Of a stretch of DNA of 64,000 nucleotides, positions 40,811 through 49,367 are shown piece by piece; the stretch's first letter is position 1; each line of letters begins with the position of its first letter. The notes under the pieces were generated by a model. That model was not told where the DNA came from and did no database searches. It saw only the letters and a program-made list of their open reading frames with translations. A program made the translations under genes and the position numbers. The stretch lies in NCBI RefSeq assembly GCF_900156415.1, contig NZ_FTNM01000004.1, positions 62,001-126,000 of the forward strand. The letters are read 5' to 3'. The DNA comes from Pontibacter lucknowensis. GTDB taxonomy: Bacteria > Bacteroidota > Bacteroidia > Cytophagales > Hymenobacteraceae.

Positions 40811-43030
40811 CTATTCGATCTTGAAACGCATACCTGCATAGATAACCCGTCCGGTAATCGGTCCCCATACCATGCTCGCGTCGAAGTTAGGGCCGAAAGG
40901 ATTGTCTGCTCCTCTGATCGCCTCCGGCTGACGGAAGTTCAACAGGTTTTCACCGCCTACGTAAATTTCCCAGCGTTTGAAAGCCCGCGACACCTGTCCG
41001 TTCAGGGTATAGAAAGCGTCGGACTGCCGCACGTTGGCTGCACCACTATGGCCTTCCATGTAAGCCAGCGGCATTTGTCCAAAGTACTGCGTGGTTAGGT
41101 CGGCACGCCATTTGTCGAATGGCGTGGCAAAGCCGAGGTTCACAAAAAAGCGGTGCTGCGGAATCATCGGGCGCTGCTGCAGTGTGCCGTTGTAGGTGGT
41201 CTGCACGTCGTAATACTTGTAGGCCGTCTTCACATCAAAGCCCTTTAGTACCTCGTACTGCAGTTCCGCTTGGAAGCTGCGCGAGAAAGAGCGGCCCTGC
41301 AAGTTGTAAAACTCCACCTGGTTGGCGCTACTAAACATGTCGGCCACTACTTGATTCTGAAAGGTGGTATAGTAGTAGTCGGTGATGAAAGCGCCCGGAC
41401 GACCGCCCAGCTCAAAGTATTGCGTGAAAGAGCCGCCTAGGTTCCAGGCCTTTTCCGGCTCCAGCGTTTCCCGGAACGTAAAGGCGCGGTTACTCACCAA
41501 AGCCGCCGTGTTCTCCGCAATTGGATTGGCTACCCGGAAGCCTTTGCCTGCCGCCACCCTGAAAATGGTGTTTTGGGTAAGGTCATACTTCACGTTCAGG
41601 CGTGGGGTGAACACTGTCCCATAGAGGTTGTGGAAGTCGGTGCGGGCGCCGGCCACGATGGTCAGGTTCTCGGCATTGTTAAAGATGTACTCCGCGAAAA
41701 TGCCCGGTACTTGCTCGGTGCGGGCCAGTCTGGTTTGCTCCAGTCGCTCGGTATAGTCGTCGTAGAGGAAGCTGGCGCCTACTTTATAGGTATGGCCTGT
41801 GTGCCCGATGATGGACTGGAAAATAAAGCGTAAATCACCGGTGTTCTGTTCGCCATTGTAAGCCCGGCGGCCATAGAGCGAATTGAACTTGTGGTGCACG
41901 CCTGAGGAGATAAAGCCCAGACTCTGGTATGGCCGGCCCGGGAAGGTATAGGAAGTCTTGTTGTAGAAAGACAAGCGGTCCGTCTCCGATTCGGTGCCAT
42001 AGCGCTGGTTAGGCCCCACTGGTTCACCTTTTACATAGTCCATCTGTCCGCCCAGCTTGGTTTCGCGCAGCGCATTGATACCGAATTCAGACACCCAGTC
42101 ACCGTGGGTATACTTCCACTTATTATATACATTGTGGTGCGTACCCAGCGCCAGGTCCATAAAGCCGTCCTTGTTGCGGTCCACGCGGTTGCCCAGGTGG
42201 TCCGAGTGTAACATCAGGATGGTGCTCCACTTCGGGCTTACCTGCGCCGACACGTTCAGGTTGGCGTCGAACTTGGCGAGGCTGTTGCCATACAGGTTCA
42301 GGTATAGCCGCTCACTTTTCTCCGGATCCTTCAGTTTCACATTCACCTGCCCCGAAATCGATTCATAGCCGTTCAGCACCGAGCCCATACCTTTAATAAT
42401 ATCAATCGACTCGATGTAGGTGCCTGACAGATAGTTGAGGCGGTAGGGGGTGGAGAGGCCACGCAGGGCGGGGACGTTGTCGGTGGTGAGCAAGGTATAG
42501 GAACCGTCCAGTCCCAGCATTTGGATCTGCTTGGCTCCTGAAACCGCGTCAGTCGTGCTGACTTCTACGGAGGCATTCGTCTCAAAGCTCTCAGCCAGGT
42601 TACAGCAAGCTGATTTCTCCAGGTCACGCGTCGTGATGATCTGCGAGTTGGTTGGCGTGAGGGCGGAGTAGCGTGTTTGCTGCCCCTCGACCACTACCTC
42701 TTTGAGAGAACTTGTCGGACTGAGGGAAATCATGATGGCGGTTTTGCCACTGACATCGATGGTATCCGGCTTATATCCTAAGTAAGACACAATAATCTCC
42801 GGCGTAACGGCGTCGCTGAGCTGCAGGGAGAAGCTGCCGGTTGCGTCAGTGGAAGTGCCTTTGGTGGTGCCTTTCCAGGCGGCGTTGGCGCCGATAAGCG
42901 GGGAGTTGGTGGCTTTGTCTACCACTGTGCCCGTCAGTTGCTGGGCAGCGGCAGGGTATAGGATACTTATAAAGAGTACGAGCGTGCCGAAAACACGGTA
43001 TAGGGCTCGCGAAGGTATGTTAAAATGCAT
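40811..43030 (-). CDS. TonB-dependent receptor, probably for a metal complex
   Basis: A 739-residue outer-membrane receptor. A signal peptide (LVLFISILYPAAA) is followed by a carboxypeptidase-regulatory-like beta-sandwich (QLTGTVVDKATNSPLIGANA). Then come a plug domain with GMGSVLNGYESISGQVNV and a 22-strand-type barrel ending in RVIYAGMRFKIE. The plug begins with KSACCNLAESFETNASVEV, a cysteine pair I associate with copper-linked receptors of Bacteroidota. Neighbours with CC and HMA motifs support a metal role. ATG 43030 gives the signal peptide at the N-terminus; a longer frame does not. Confidence 0.88.
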   Translation of the reverse strand: MHFNIPSRALYRVFGTLVLFISILYPAAAQQLTGTVVDKATNSPLIGANAAWKGTTKGTSTDATGSFSLQLSDAVTPEIIVSYLGYKPDTIDVSGKTAIMISLSPTSSLKEVVVEGQQTRYSALTPTNSQIITTRDLEKSACCNLAESFETNASVEVSTTDAVSGAKQIQMLGLDGSYTLLTTDNVPALRGLSTPYRLNYLSGTYIESIDIIKGMGSVLNGYESISGQVNVKLKDPEKSERLYLNLYGNSLAKFDANLNVSAQVSPKWSTILMLHSDHLGNRVDRNKDGFMDLALGTHHNVYNKWKYTHGDWVSEFGINALRETKLGGQMDYVKGEPVGPNQRYGTESETDRLSFYNKTSYTFPGRPYQSLGFISSGVHHKFNSLYGRRAYNGEQNTGDLRFIFQSIIGHTGHTYKVGASFLYDDYTERLEQTRLARTEQVPGIFAEYIFNNAENLTIVAGARTDFHNLYGTVFTPRLNVKYDLTQNTIFRVAAGKGFRVANPIAENTAALVSNRAFTFRETLEPEKAWNLGGSFTQYFELGGRPGAFITDYYYTTFQNQVVADMFSSANQVEFYNLQGRSFSRSFQAELQYEVLKGFDVKTAYKYYDVQTTYNGTLQQRPMIPQHRFFVNLGFATPFDKWRADLTTQYFGQMPLAYMEGHSGAANVRQSDAFYTLNGQVSRAFKRWEIYVGGENLLNFRQPEAIRGADNPFGPNFDASMVWGPITGRVIYAGMRFKIE

Positions 43031-43108
43031 ATTTCTTATTCGTTTGAAAACTAAAGCATACAGGTATAGGCACAGGTATAGCACCAGCGCCTTAGGTTGC
43101 AGCTAAGT

Positions 43109-43513
43109 CTAGACGATAAGAATATGGAGCCGATGGAGCAGCTCAATGCCAAAGAGCGGGGGAGAGCTGTCGGAATAGGTGAGAATGCGCTGGTCAGTGG
43201 CAATGGCCGGTGACCAGGTGGTAAAAAGTGGAGTGAACGCTACTGCAACGAATACCGGAATCTCAAGCGACAGGCTCTTAATAGAAGAGACCGGCTCCAG
43301 CTTTTCGAAAGACAGCGCTGTTGTGCAGCAATCATCTTCAGTAGTTTCCTGAGTATCAGATTCCTGGCAGCAACCATCCGTTTGCTCCTGCGCAGCCGAC
43401 ATCTTCAGGCCGGTCATCAGGCAGAGTTGTTCGCTCAGGGCCACGCCAAAAGAGCCCAGCAAAATGCTCAGGGTCAGCAGCAGTATTACCGTATGGCGGA
43501 TGGTCTGATTCAC
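43109..43513 (-). CDS. HYC_CC_PP-like small membrane/exported protein
   Basis: A 134-residue protein with an N-terminal hydrophobic segment (TVILLLTLSILLGSFGVAL). Cysteine pairs DGCCQES and DDCCTTA follow, and the tail SPPLFGIELLHRLHI has the double proline. This pattern fits the small HYC_CC_PP family often found next to TonB receptors of Bacteroidota; biochemical function is unknown. GTG 43513 is chosen to place the hydrophobic segment near the N-terminus; a TTG at 43552 is open too. It lies just upstream of the receptor on the same strand (78-bp gap to 43030). Confidence 0.65.
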   Translation of the reverse strand: MNQTIRHTVILLLTLSILLGSFGVALSEQLCLMTGLKMSAAQEQTDGCCQESDTQETTEDDCCTTALSFEKLEPVSSIKSLSLEIPVFVAVAFTPLFTTWSPAIATDQRILTYSDSSPPLFGIELLHRLHILIV

Positions 43514-43578
43514 AACACAAATATACGGGATTTTCCTCCACAATATCACCAAGCTTTATCCACTCTCGGGATATTACC

Positions 43579-43614
43579 CCACTTTGTCCCACATTCTCCA
43601 CTTTGTCCCACTTT
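43579..43614 (-). promoter_or_regulatory. Upstream MraZ-type box cluster
   Basis: On the minus strand AAAGTGG occurs at 43608-43614, 43598-43604 and 43579-43585, with a variant AATGTGG at 43589-43595. Steps are 10, 9 and 10 bp. On the plus strand this appears as two perfect copies of CCACTTTGTCCCAC. Confidence 0.65.
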
Positions 43615-43811
43615 TGCTGAAAACACGCTGCAGGAGGTGCTGTTTATACCTGTTTTATTAATTAAGTATCTGTTATTCAGTTGTTTAAAATATATGCAGT
43701 CTCGTATATTAACGAACGGCCATATTTTATGCAAATAAACTTATCCGCAAAATGAAGCTGCAAAATGTGGATAATGTGGATAAGTGGGGTGGATAACCGT
43801 AATTTATCCAC

Positions 43812-43838
43812 AAAGTGGTAAAAAGTGGGAGATTGTGG
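43812..43838 (+). promoter_or_regulatory. MraZ operator at the mraZ promoter
   Basis: AAAGTGG (43812-43818), AAAGTGG (43822-43828) and ATTGTGG (43832-43838) are spaced exactly 10 bp apart, 22 bp before the -7 box. MraZ binds TGGGN repeats with 10-bp period in E. coli and AAAGTG-type boxes in Mollicutes; both descriptions fit. Confidence 0.8.
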
Positions 43839-43907
43839 TTGCGGTGTTTTGTTGAATCGTTACATTTGTATACTCCGAAAAACTACACGGACCAAACTGT
43901 CATATAC

Positions 43908-44375
43908 ATGAACTTCCTGTCTGGCGAATACGAATGCAAGATTGACCCAAAGGGAAGATTGGTTTTACCTGCGAAGATAAAAGCCAATCTGCCGGAGGCG
44001 TCTGGCAATCATGTCGTTCTGACGAGGGGTTTCGAACCTTGCCTTGTGCTCTACCCGAAATCGGAGTGGAAGACGATCTACGACAAGGTGGCAGGTCTGA
44101 ACGAGTTTAACGAGGAGTACCGCCAGTTTCAGCGCAACTTCTTCCGTGGCAACACGGAGATCGAGCTGGACGGCACCGGCCGTTTCATCGTGCCCCGTAC
44201 CATGGCCCGTTTCGCCGATTTGGAGAAAGAAGCCATTGTGGTGGGCTTGGGAAACCGCGTAGAAATCTGGAACCCGGACAGGTATGAAGACTTCCTGATC
44301 AAGGACCAACAGAGTTTCTCGCAACTGGCCGAGAAGTTTTTAGGAGATAAACCGGCGGAAGCGCCTTTGATTTAA
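43908..44375 (+). CDS. mraZ: Transcriptional regulator MraZ
   Basis: A 155-residue protein with two SpoVT/AbrB-like (MraZ) domains. The DXXXR-type motifs are CKIDPKGRLVLPAKIK (about 9-24) and IELDGTGRFIVPRTMARFA (about 82-100). MraZ forms rings and represses the dcw cluster. Phased AAAGTGG boxes upstream are its probable operator. ATG 43908 is the family start; 31 extra in-frame codons upstream lie across the promoter. The stop overlaps the rsmH ATG by one base (TAATG). Confidence 0.95.
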   Translation: MNFLSGEYECKIDPKGRLVLPAKIKANLPEASGNHVVLTRGFEPCLVLYPKSEWKTIYDKVAGLNEFNEEYRQFQRNFFRGNTEIELDGTGRFIVPRTMARFADLEKEAIVVGLGNRVEIWNPDRYEDFLIKDQQSFSQLAEKFLGDKPAEAPLI

Positions 44376-45277
44376 TGCAGTACCACAGACCGGTTATGCT
44401 ACAGGAATGCATAGACGCACTGGAAATTAAACCAGACGGCGTGTATGTGGATGTGACGTTTGGAGGAGGCGGGCACTCTAAGGTAATCGCCAGTAAGCTG
44501 ACAACAGGTCGGCTTTACTCGTTTGACCAGGACCGCGACGCGGAGGAGCAGTCGAAGAAGATCGACAGCCCGGCTTTCACATTTGTACGCGCCAACTTCC
44601 GGGACCTGAAAAAGTACCTGCGCCTCTACCGCGTGAAAGAAGTAGACGGTATTCTGGCTGACTTAGGCGTATCGTCACATCAGTTCAACGAGGCCGAGCG
44701 CGGTTTTTCGACCCGCTTCGACGGACCGCTGGACATGCGCATGGACCCGGAGTCGGGTATGCCGGCAAGCGAAGTGGTGAATACCTATAGCCAGGAGCAA
44801 TTGCACAGGATTTTCGGTATTTACGGCGAGGTGAAAAACGCCAAAACGCTGGCTGGGGTGATCGTGTCACAACGGGCCCGCAAGCCGATCGAGACGATCG
44901 GTGAGTTTAAACAAGCCATCAGCTCCTGCACCCCGCGTGGGAAGGAGAACAAATATCTGGCGCAAGTGTTTCAGGCGCTGCGCATAGAAGTAAACGACGA
45001 GCTGAAGGCGCTCGAGGAAATGCTGGAGCAGGCGGCCGAAGTGCTGAAACCCGGCGGACGACTGGTGGTGATGTCTTACCACTCACTCGAAGATCGGCTG
45101 GTGAAGAACTTCATCGCCAAGGGCAAGTTCTTCGGAGAGGTGGAGAAAGACCTCTTCGGAAACGAAAAGAAGCCGCTCGATGCTGTGAACCGGAAACCGA
45201 TCGTGCCATCAGAACAGGAGTTGCTCGAGAACAGCCGCTCCCGCAGTGCCAAACTCAGAATCGCAGAGAAAAGATAG
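44375..45277 (+). CDS. rsmH: 16S rRNA (cytosine-1402-N4)-methyltransferase RsmH
   Basis: A 300-residue SAM-dependent methyltransferase that N4-methylates C1402 in the ribosomal P site. The SAM-binding motif is DVTFGGGGHSKVI (about 26-38). GILADLGVSSHQF and SYHSLEDRLVKNF are family signatures, and the C-terminal SRSAKLRIAEK closes it. It is the second gene of the dcw cluster and translationally coupled to mraZ. Confidence 0.96.
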   Translation: MQYHRPVMLQECIDALEIKPDGVYVDVTFGGGGHSKVIASKLTTGRLYSFDQDRDAEEQSKKIDSPAFTFVRANFRDLKKYLRLYRVKEVDGILADLGVSSHQFNEAERGFSTRFDGPLDMRMDPESGMPASEVVNTYSQEQLHRIFGIYGEVKNAKTLAGVIVSQRARKPIETIGEFKQAISSCTPRGKENKYLAQVFQALRIEVNDELKALEEMLEQAAEVLKPGGRLVVMSYHSLEDRLVKNFIAKGKFFGEVEKDLFGNEKKPLDAVNRKPIVPSEQELLENSRSRSAKLRIAEKR

Positions 45278-45334
45278 CGAATGAAGAAATAGAATAAAGA
45301 ATCAACCAACAGTGTAGCATACCTAAATTCAACT

Positions 45335-45772
45335 ATGGCTCCTAACCTGATGACTAAGACAGCTGCCGCACCCAAGGGGAACACGCCACGCGTGCAACCA
45401 GCGGAGGAGGTGAAGCCGGAGGTGAAGGCAAAAAAGAAGGGGTTTAGCCTGTTTAAGTGGCTGGACAGGTATACCAATGTTGATTTTCTGTTTCAGGAGG
45501 GCGTGCCGACTAAGTACCTGCCGCATGTGCTGTTCCTGACAGGTATCACGCTCTTCTACATTGGCAATACCCACTACGCCGAGAAGACCATTCGCAAAAT
45601 AGCCAAGATCAAAGTAGAGACAGAAGACCTCCGGGCGGATTATACCACCCTGAAGTCTGATTATATGGGTGCCAGCAAGCAGTCTGAAGTTGCGCGCAAT
45701 GTGGCCCCGTTGGGTCTGGTTGAAAGTTCATCTCCACCTTATCAAGTAGAAGTGCCGGCAGATGAATATTAA
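45335..45772 (+). CDS. FtsL-like divisome protein
   Basis: A 145-residue bitopic membrane protein in the ftsL position of the dcw cluster. It has a long basic cytoplasmic N-terminus (residues 1-60), one transmembrane helix at about 62-78 (LPHVLFLTGITLFYIG), then a short coiled-coil-prone region (AEKTIRKIAKIKVETEDLRA). Bacteroidota members look like this and differ from E. coli FtsL by the long N-terminus. FtsL with FtsB and FtsQ activates FtsWI. Its end overlaps ftsI by 11 bp. Confidence 0.88.
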   Translation: MAPNLMTKTAAAPKGNTPRVQPAEEVKPEVKAKKKGFSLFKWLDRYTNVDFLFQEGVPTKYLPHVLFLTGITLFYIGNTHYAEKTIRKIAKIKVETEDLRADYTTLKSDYMGASKQSEVARNVAPLGLVESSSPPYQVEVPADEY

Positions 45773-47861
45773 AAAGGAAATAGTATTGCGAGTGCGGATC
45801 GTGTTCTTGCTGGTCTGCCTTTTTGCGTGTGCTATCGTGTACAAAGTGGTGCAGATACAGGTGCTGGATGGTACTAAGTGGAAGCAGATCTCGAAAGAGC
45901 GCCGCATTCGCTACCAGCCGGTGCCGGCCACCCGTGGCAATATATACTCCGACAACGAGAGTATATTGGCCACATCGCTGCCGTTTTACCGCGTGGCGTT
46001 CGATCCGGCGATTGCGCAGACGGAGACGTTCAACGCAGGTATAGACTCGCTGGCTATGTTGCTTTCGCGCTTCTACAAGGATCAGTCACCGGAGCACTAT
46101 CGTCGCAAGATCAAGAACGCAAGGCATGCCGGCAGGAGGTATATCAGGCTGAACAGCCGCCAGATCAATTACCAGGAGAAGAAGATGATGGCAAGCTGGC
46201 CGATCTTCCGGGCGGGCAAGAACAAAGGCGGGGTGATCTTCGAGAAAGTTGAGAAGCGCTTCAAGCCTTTTGGTATGCTGGCAGAACGAACGATCGGCTT
46301 TATAAATGAAGACAAGAACGGCGCGGGACTGGAGTACAGCTTCAATGGCGATTTGGCGGGCACCGATGGGGAGGCCCTTTTTGAGCGTATAGCGGGCGGT
46401 AACAAACCGATCTATGACGGTACGGAAGTGGCCCCGCAGAACGGCTATGATATTAAAACGACCATCGACATCAACCTTCAGGACGTGGCGGAGAACGCCC
46501 TCTACAAGGCGTTGGTGGAGAAGAACGCCGACTACGGTTGCGTGATCCTGATGGAGGTGAAGACAGGTGAGATAAAGGCGATGGCAAACTTAGGTAAAAC
46601 CAAGGGCGGCTACATCGAAGACTATAACTATGCGGTTGGTAACCAAGGACGTACGGAGCCGGGCTCTACCTTTAAGCTGGCTTCCATGCTGGCTTTGTTT
46701 GAGCACACTGGCATGGCACTGACCGACACCGTGGACACGGGCGACGGCCGTTACCGCATCAAAAATACGACCATGACCGACGTGAAAATCGGCGGTTACG
46801 GTAAACTCACGACACAGGAGGTTTTTGAGAAATCTTCGAACATAGGTATAGCGAAGCTGATACAGGAAAACTTCGGTGACAACCAGCAGGCTTTTGTGGA
46901 CTACCTGCATAAGTTCGGTCTGAGCAGCACATTGGGCTTCCAGATGGATGGGGAGGCAAGACCTTACATTAAGAACACCAGTGATAAGACCTGGTATGGC
47001 ACATCGCTTACCTCCATGTCGATTGGCTACGAGATGAAGCTGGCGCCGCTGCAGACATTAGCCCTTTACAATGCCGTGGCAAACAACGGCGTGAAGGTGC
47101 AACCGATTATCGTGAAAGAGATTCGTCGCGCCGATCAAGTTATCCAGACCTTCCAGACGAGGGTGTTGAACGAGCGAATTGCTTCAGAAGAAACCATTAA
47201 AAAGGTGCGGACCATGCTAGAAGGTGTAGTGCAGAACGGTACCGCAAGGAATATCAGAAGTGCCGACTACAAAGTGGCCGGCAAAACCGGAACTGCCCGC
47301 AAGGTGAAAGACGGTAAATACGTGAAGCTCTACTCGACCTCGTTCGCCGGTTATTTTCCGGCTGACAATCCGAAGTACAGCTGCATTGTGATCATCGACA
47401 GCCCGAGAGGGGTGAACGTGTACGGCGGCGATGTGGCCGCGCCGGTGTTTAAGGAGGTGGCCGACAAGGCCTATGCCCGCGACCTGGCTATGCACCAGCC
47501 GCTGCGTGCTAGAGTGGTGCCGAACAAAGACAGTCTGCCACAGGTGAAAGCCGGCAGCCTGGATGATCTGGGTCTGATATTGAACAAGATCGGCGTGAGT
47601 AACCACTCCACCGCAACAAGCGATGACGAGTGGGTGCGCGTGACGCCGCAAATGCGCTCGCTGAAGTTTGAGCCGAACCCAGTAAGGGGCGGTCAGGTGC
47701 CGGACGTAACCGGTATGACGCTGCGCGACGCGCTGTTCATTCTGGGCAATCAGCACCTGAAAGTGAGTGTGGAGGGCATGGGCAAACGTGTACAGAAACA
47801 GTCTGTACAGCCGGGCACTGAAATTAACAAAGAAACTAAAATTACGATTGTACTGAGCTAA
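45762..47861 (+). CDS. ftsI: Septal peptidoglycan transpeptidase FtsI with PASTA domain
   Basis: A 699-residue class B penicillin-binding protein that cross-links septal peptidoglycan. One N-terminal helix (VRIVFLLVCLFACAIVYKVV) precedes the dimerisation domain, then the transpeptidase with S302 in STFK (302-305), SSN at 358-360 and KTG at 508-510. A C-terminal PASTA domain (VPDVTGMTLRDALFILGNQH, about 642-699) is typical of Bacteroidota FtsI and absent from E. coli. It abuts murE with a one-base TAATG overlap. Confidence 0.96.
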   Translation: MNIKKEIVLRVRIVFLLVCLFACAIVYKVVQIQVLDGTKWKQISKERRIRYQPVPATRGNIYSDNESILATSLPFYRVAFDPAIAQTETFNAGIDSLAMLLSRFYKDQSPEHYRRKIKNARHAGRRYIRLNSRQINYQEKKMMASWPIFRAGKNKGGVIFEKVEKRFKPFGMLAERTIGFINEDKNGAGLEYSFNGDLAGTDGEALFERIAGGNKPIYDGTEVAPQNGYDIKTTIDINLQDVAENALYKALVEKNADYGCVILMEVKTGEIKAMANLGKTKGGYIEDYNYAVGNQGRTEPGSTFKLASMLALFEHTGMALTDTVDTGDGRYRIKNTTMTDVKIGGYGKLTTQEVFEKSSNIGIAKLIQENFGDNQQAFVDYLHKFGLSSTLGFQMDGEARPYIKNTSDKTWYGTSLTSMSIGYEMKLAPLQTLALYNAVANNGVKVQPIIVKEIRRADQVIQTFQTRVLNERIASEETIKKVRTMLEGVVQNGTARNIRSADYKVAGKTGTARKVKDGKYVKLYSTSFAGYFPADNPKYSCIVIIDSPRGVNVYGGDVAAPVFKEVADKAYARDLAMHQPLRARVVPNKDSLPQVKAGSLDDLGLILNKIGVSNHSTATSDDEWVRVTPQMRSLKFEPNPVRGGQVPDVTGMTLRDALFILGNQHLKVSVEGMGKRVQKQSVQPGTEINKETKITIVLS

Positions 47862-49327
47862 TGCAGCTATTGCAGGACATATTGAAAGACGTTACCGTGC
47901 TGGAAAGCCACGGCCCGCTGGATGTGCAGGTCGAGTCAATAACCTTCGACTCGCGCCAGGTACAGCAAGGGGTGCTGTTCGTGGCCATGCGCGGCGTGCA
48001 GGTCGACGGGCACGACTTCATGGCGAAAGCCGCGGAGGCGAAGGCCGTTGCCATTGTGTGTGAGGAACTGCCGGCAGAACTGGCAAGTGGGGTTACCTAT
48101 ATCAAAGTTAAAAATAGCGGTCAGGCCCTGGGTTTGATGGCTTCTGCGTTTTACGGCCACCCGTCCCGCAAACTGAAGCTGGTGGGTGTGACAGGTACGA
48201 ACGGCAAGACGACTTCGGTGACCTTGCTGCACAAGCTGTTCCGCGAGCTGGGCTACCATGTGGGCATGATATCCACGGTGCAGAACCAGATTGACGAGGA
48301 GGTGATCCCATCGACGCATACCACGCCGGACGCCGTGTCGCTGAACGCTTTGCTGGACAAGATGGTGAAGGCCGGCTGTGCCTACGCTTTTATGGAAGTG
48401 AGTTCGCATGCCATGGTGCAGCAGCGCGTGGCAGGTATAACGTTTGCCGGCGGTGTATTCACCAACATCACGCATGACCACCTGGACTACCACGGCACCT
48501 TCGATGAGTACATCAAAGCCAAGAAGTCTTTCTTTGATATACTGCCAGCCGGTGCTTTCGCCCTGATCAACGCCGACGACAAGCGTGGTCCGGTGATGGT
48601 GCAGAACACCAAAGCGGAGGTGCGCTATTTCTCGCTGCGCAAAGTAACCGACTTCAAAGCCCGCCTGATCGACAACACTTTGCAGGGCTTGCATTTGGAG
48701 ATCGACGGTCACGAGATCTGGGCCAAGCTGATCGGCGCTTTCAACGCATACAATTTGCTCGGCGCTTATGGGGTGGCCGTGTTGCTGGAAGAAGACCCGA
48801 TGGAAGCGCTGACAGTGCTTTCAAGTCTGAATACGGCGGCGGGTCGTTTCGACTACATCGTGTCGGAGACGGAGCAGATCACAGGTATAGTGGACTACGC
48901 CCACACGCCGGACGCGCTGGAGAATGTGCTGAACACCATTCAGCAGATCCGGACGCCGCTGCAGAAGGTGATAACAGTAGTTGGCTGCGGCGGTAACCGC
49001 GACGCAGGCAAGCGCCCGGTGATGGCCGACATCGCCTGCCGCCTGAGCGACAAGGTGATCCTGACATCCGACAATCCGCGCTTCGAAGAGCCGCAGGCTA
49101 TACTCGAGGACATGCAGAAAGGGGTGAAGCCACTCGACTTCAAGAAGACCCTGAGTGTGCTGGATAGGAGAGAGGCCATCCGCACGGCCTGTATGCTGGC
49201 CGGCAAGGGCGATATCATTCTGGTAGCGGGCAAGGGCCACGAGACCTATCAGGAGATCAAGGGCGTGAAATACCCATTCGACGACAAACAAGTGCTGCAG
49301 GAAGCCCTGCAACAGCTTGGCAAATAG
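47861..49327 (+). CDS. murE: UDP-MurNAc-tripeptide synthetase MurE
   Basis: A 488-residue Mur ligase that adds the third residue to UDP-MurNAc-L-Ala-D-Glu. The ATP loop is GTNGKT at 112-117. The C-terminal DNPR motif (TSDNPRFEEP, about residue 410) selects meso-diaminopimelate rather than lysine. ITHDHLDYHGTFDEYI and the GKGHETYQEI tail are further family marks. Peptidoglycan of the source organism is therefore predicted to be of the DAP type. Confidence 0.96.
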   Translation: MQLLQDILKDVTVLESHGPLDVQVESITFDSRQVQQGVLFVAMRGVQVDGHDFMAKAAEAKAVAIVCEELPAELASGVTYIKVKNSGQALGLMASAFYGHPSRKLKLVGVTGTNGKTTSVTLLHKLFRELGYHVGMISTVQNQIDEEVIPSTHTTPDAVSLNALLDKMVKAGCAYAFMEVSSHAMVQQRVAGITFAGGVFTNITHDHLDYHGTFDEYIKAKKSFFDILPAGAFALINADDKRGPVMVQNTKAEVRYFSLRKVTDFKARLIDNTLQGLHLEIDGHEIWAKLIGAFNAYNLLGAYGVAVLLEEDPMEALTVLSSLNTAAGRFDYIVSETEQITGIVDYAHTPDALENVLNTIQQIRTPLQKVITVVGCGGNRDAGKRPVMADIACRLSDKVILTSDNPRFEEPQAILEDMQKGVKPLDFKKTLSVLDRREAIRTACMLAGKGDIILVAGKGHETYQEIKGVKYPFDDKQVLQEALQQLGK

Positions 49328-49367
49328 ACAAACTTAAGAAAGACCAAAGGAAACGATTACCGAATAA

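Larger units (their letters stand above)
43514..43907. promoter_or_regulatory. dcw upstream region: MraZ-type boxes, DnaA boxes, AT-rich block
   Basis: This 394-bp gap between divergent genes is dense with signals. DnaA boxes: three perfect TTATCCACA sites (43766-43774 and 43775-43783 on the minus strand, 43804-43812 on the plus) and three with one change (43556-43564, 43741-43749, 43788-43796). MraZ-type AAAGTGG boxes lie at 43579-43614 and 43812-43838. An AT-rich block spans about 43636-43740. TACATTTG at 43861-43868 is a consensus -7 box 40 bp before the mraZ ATG. Confidence 0.8.

Noticed and set aside
43518..43525. TATATTTG on the minus strand as promoter for the HYC_CC_PP-like gene
   Set aside because: It matches the -7 consensus but would start transcription at or inside the only plausible start codon, and has no -33 partner.
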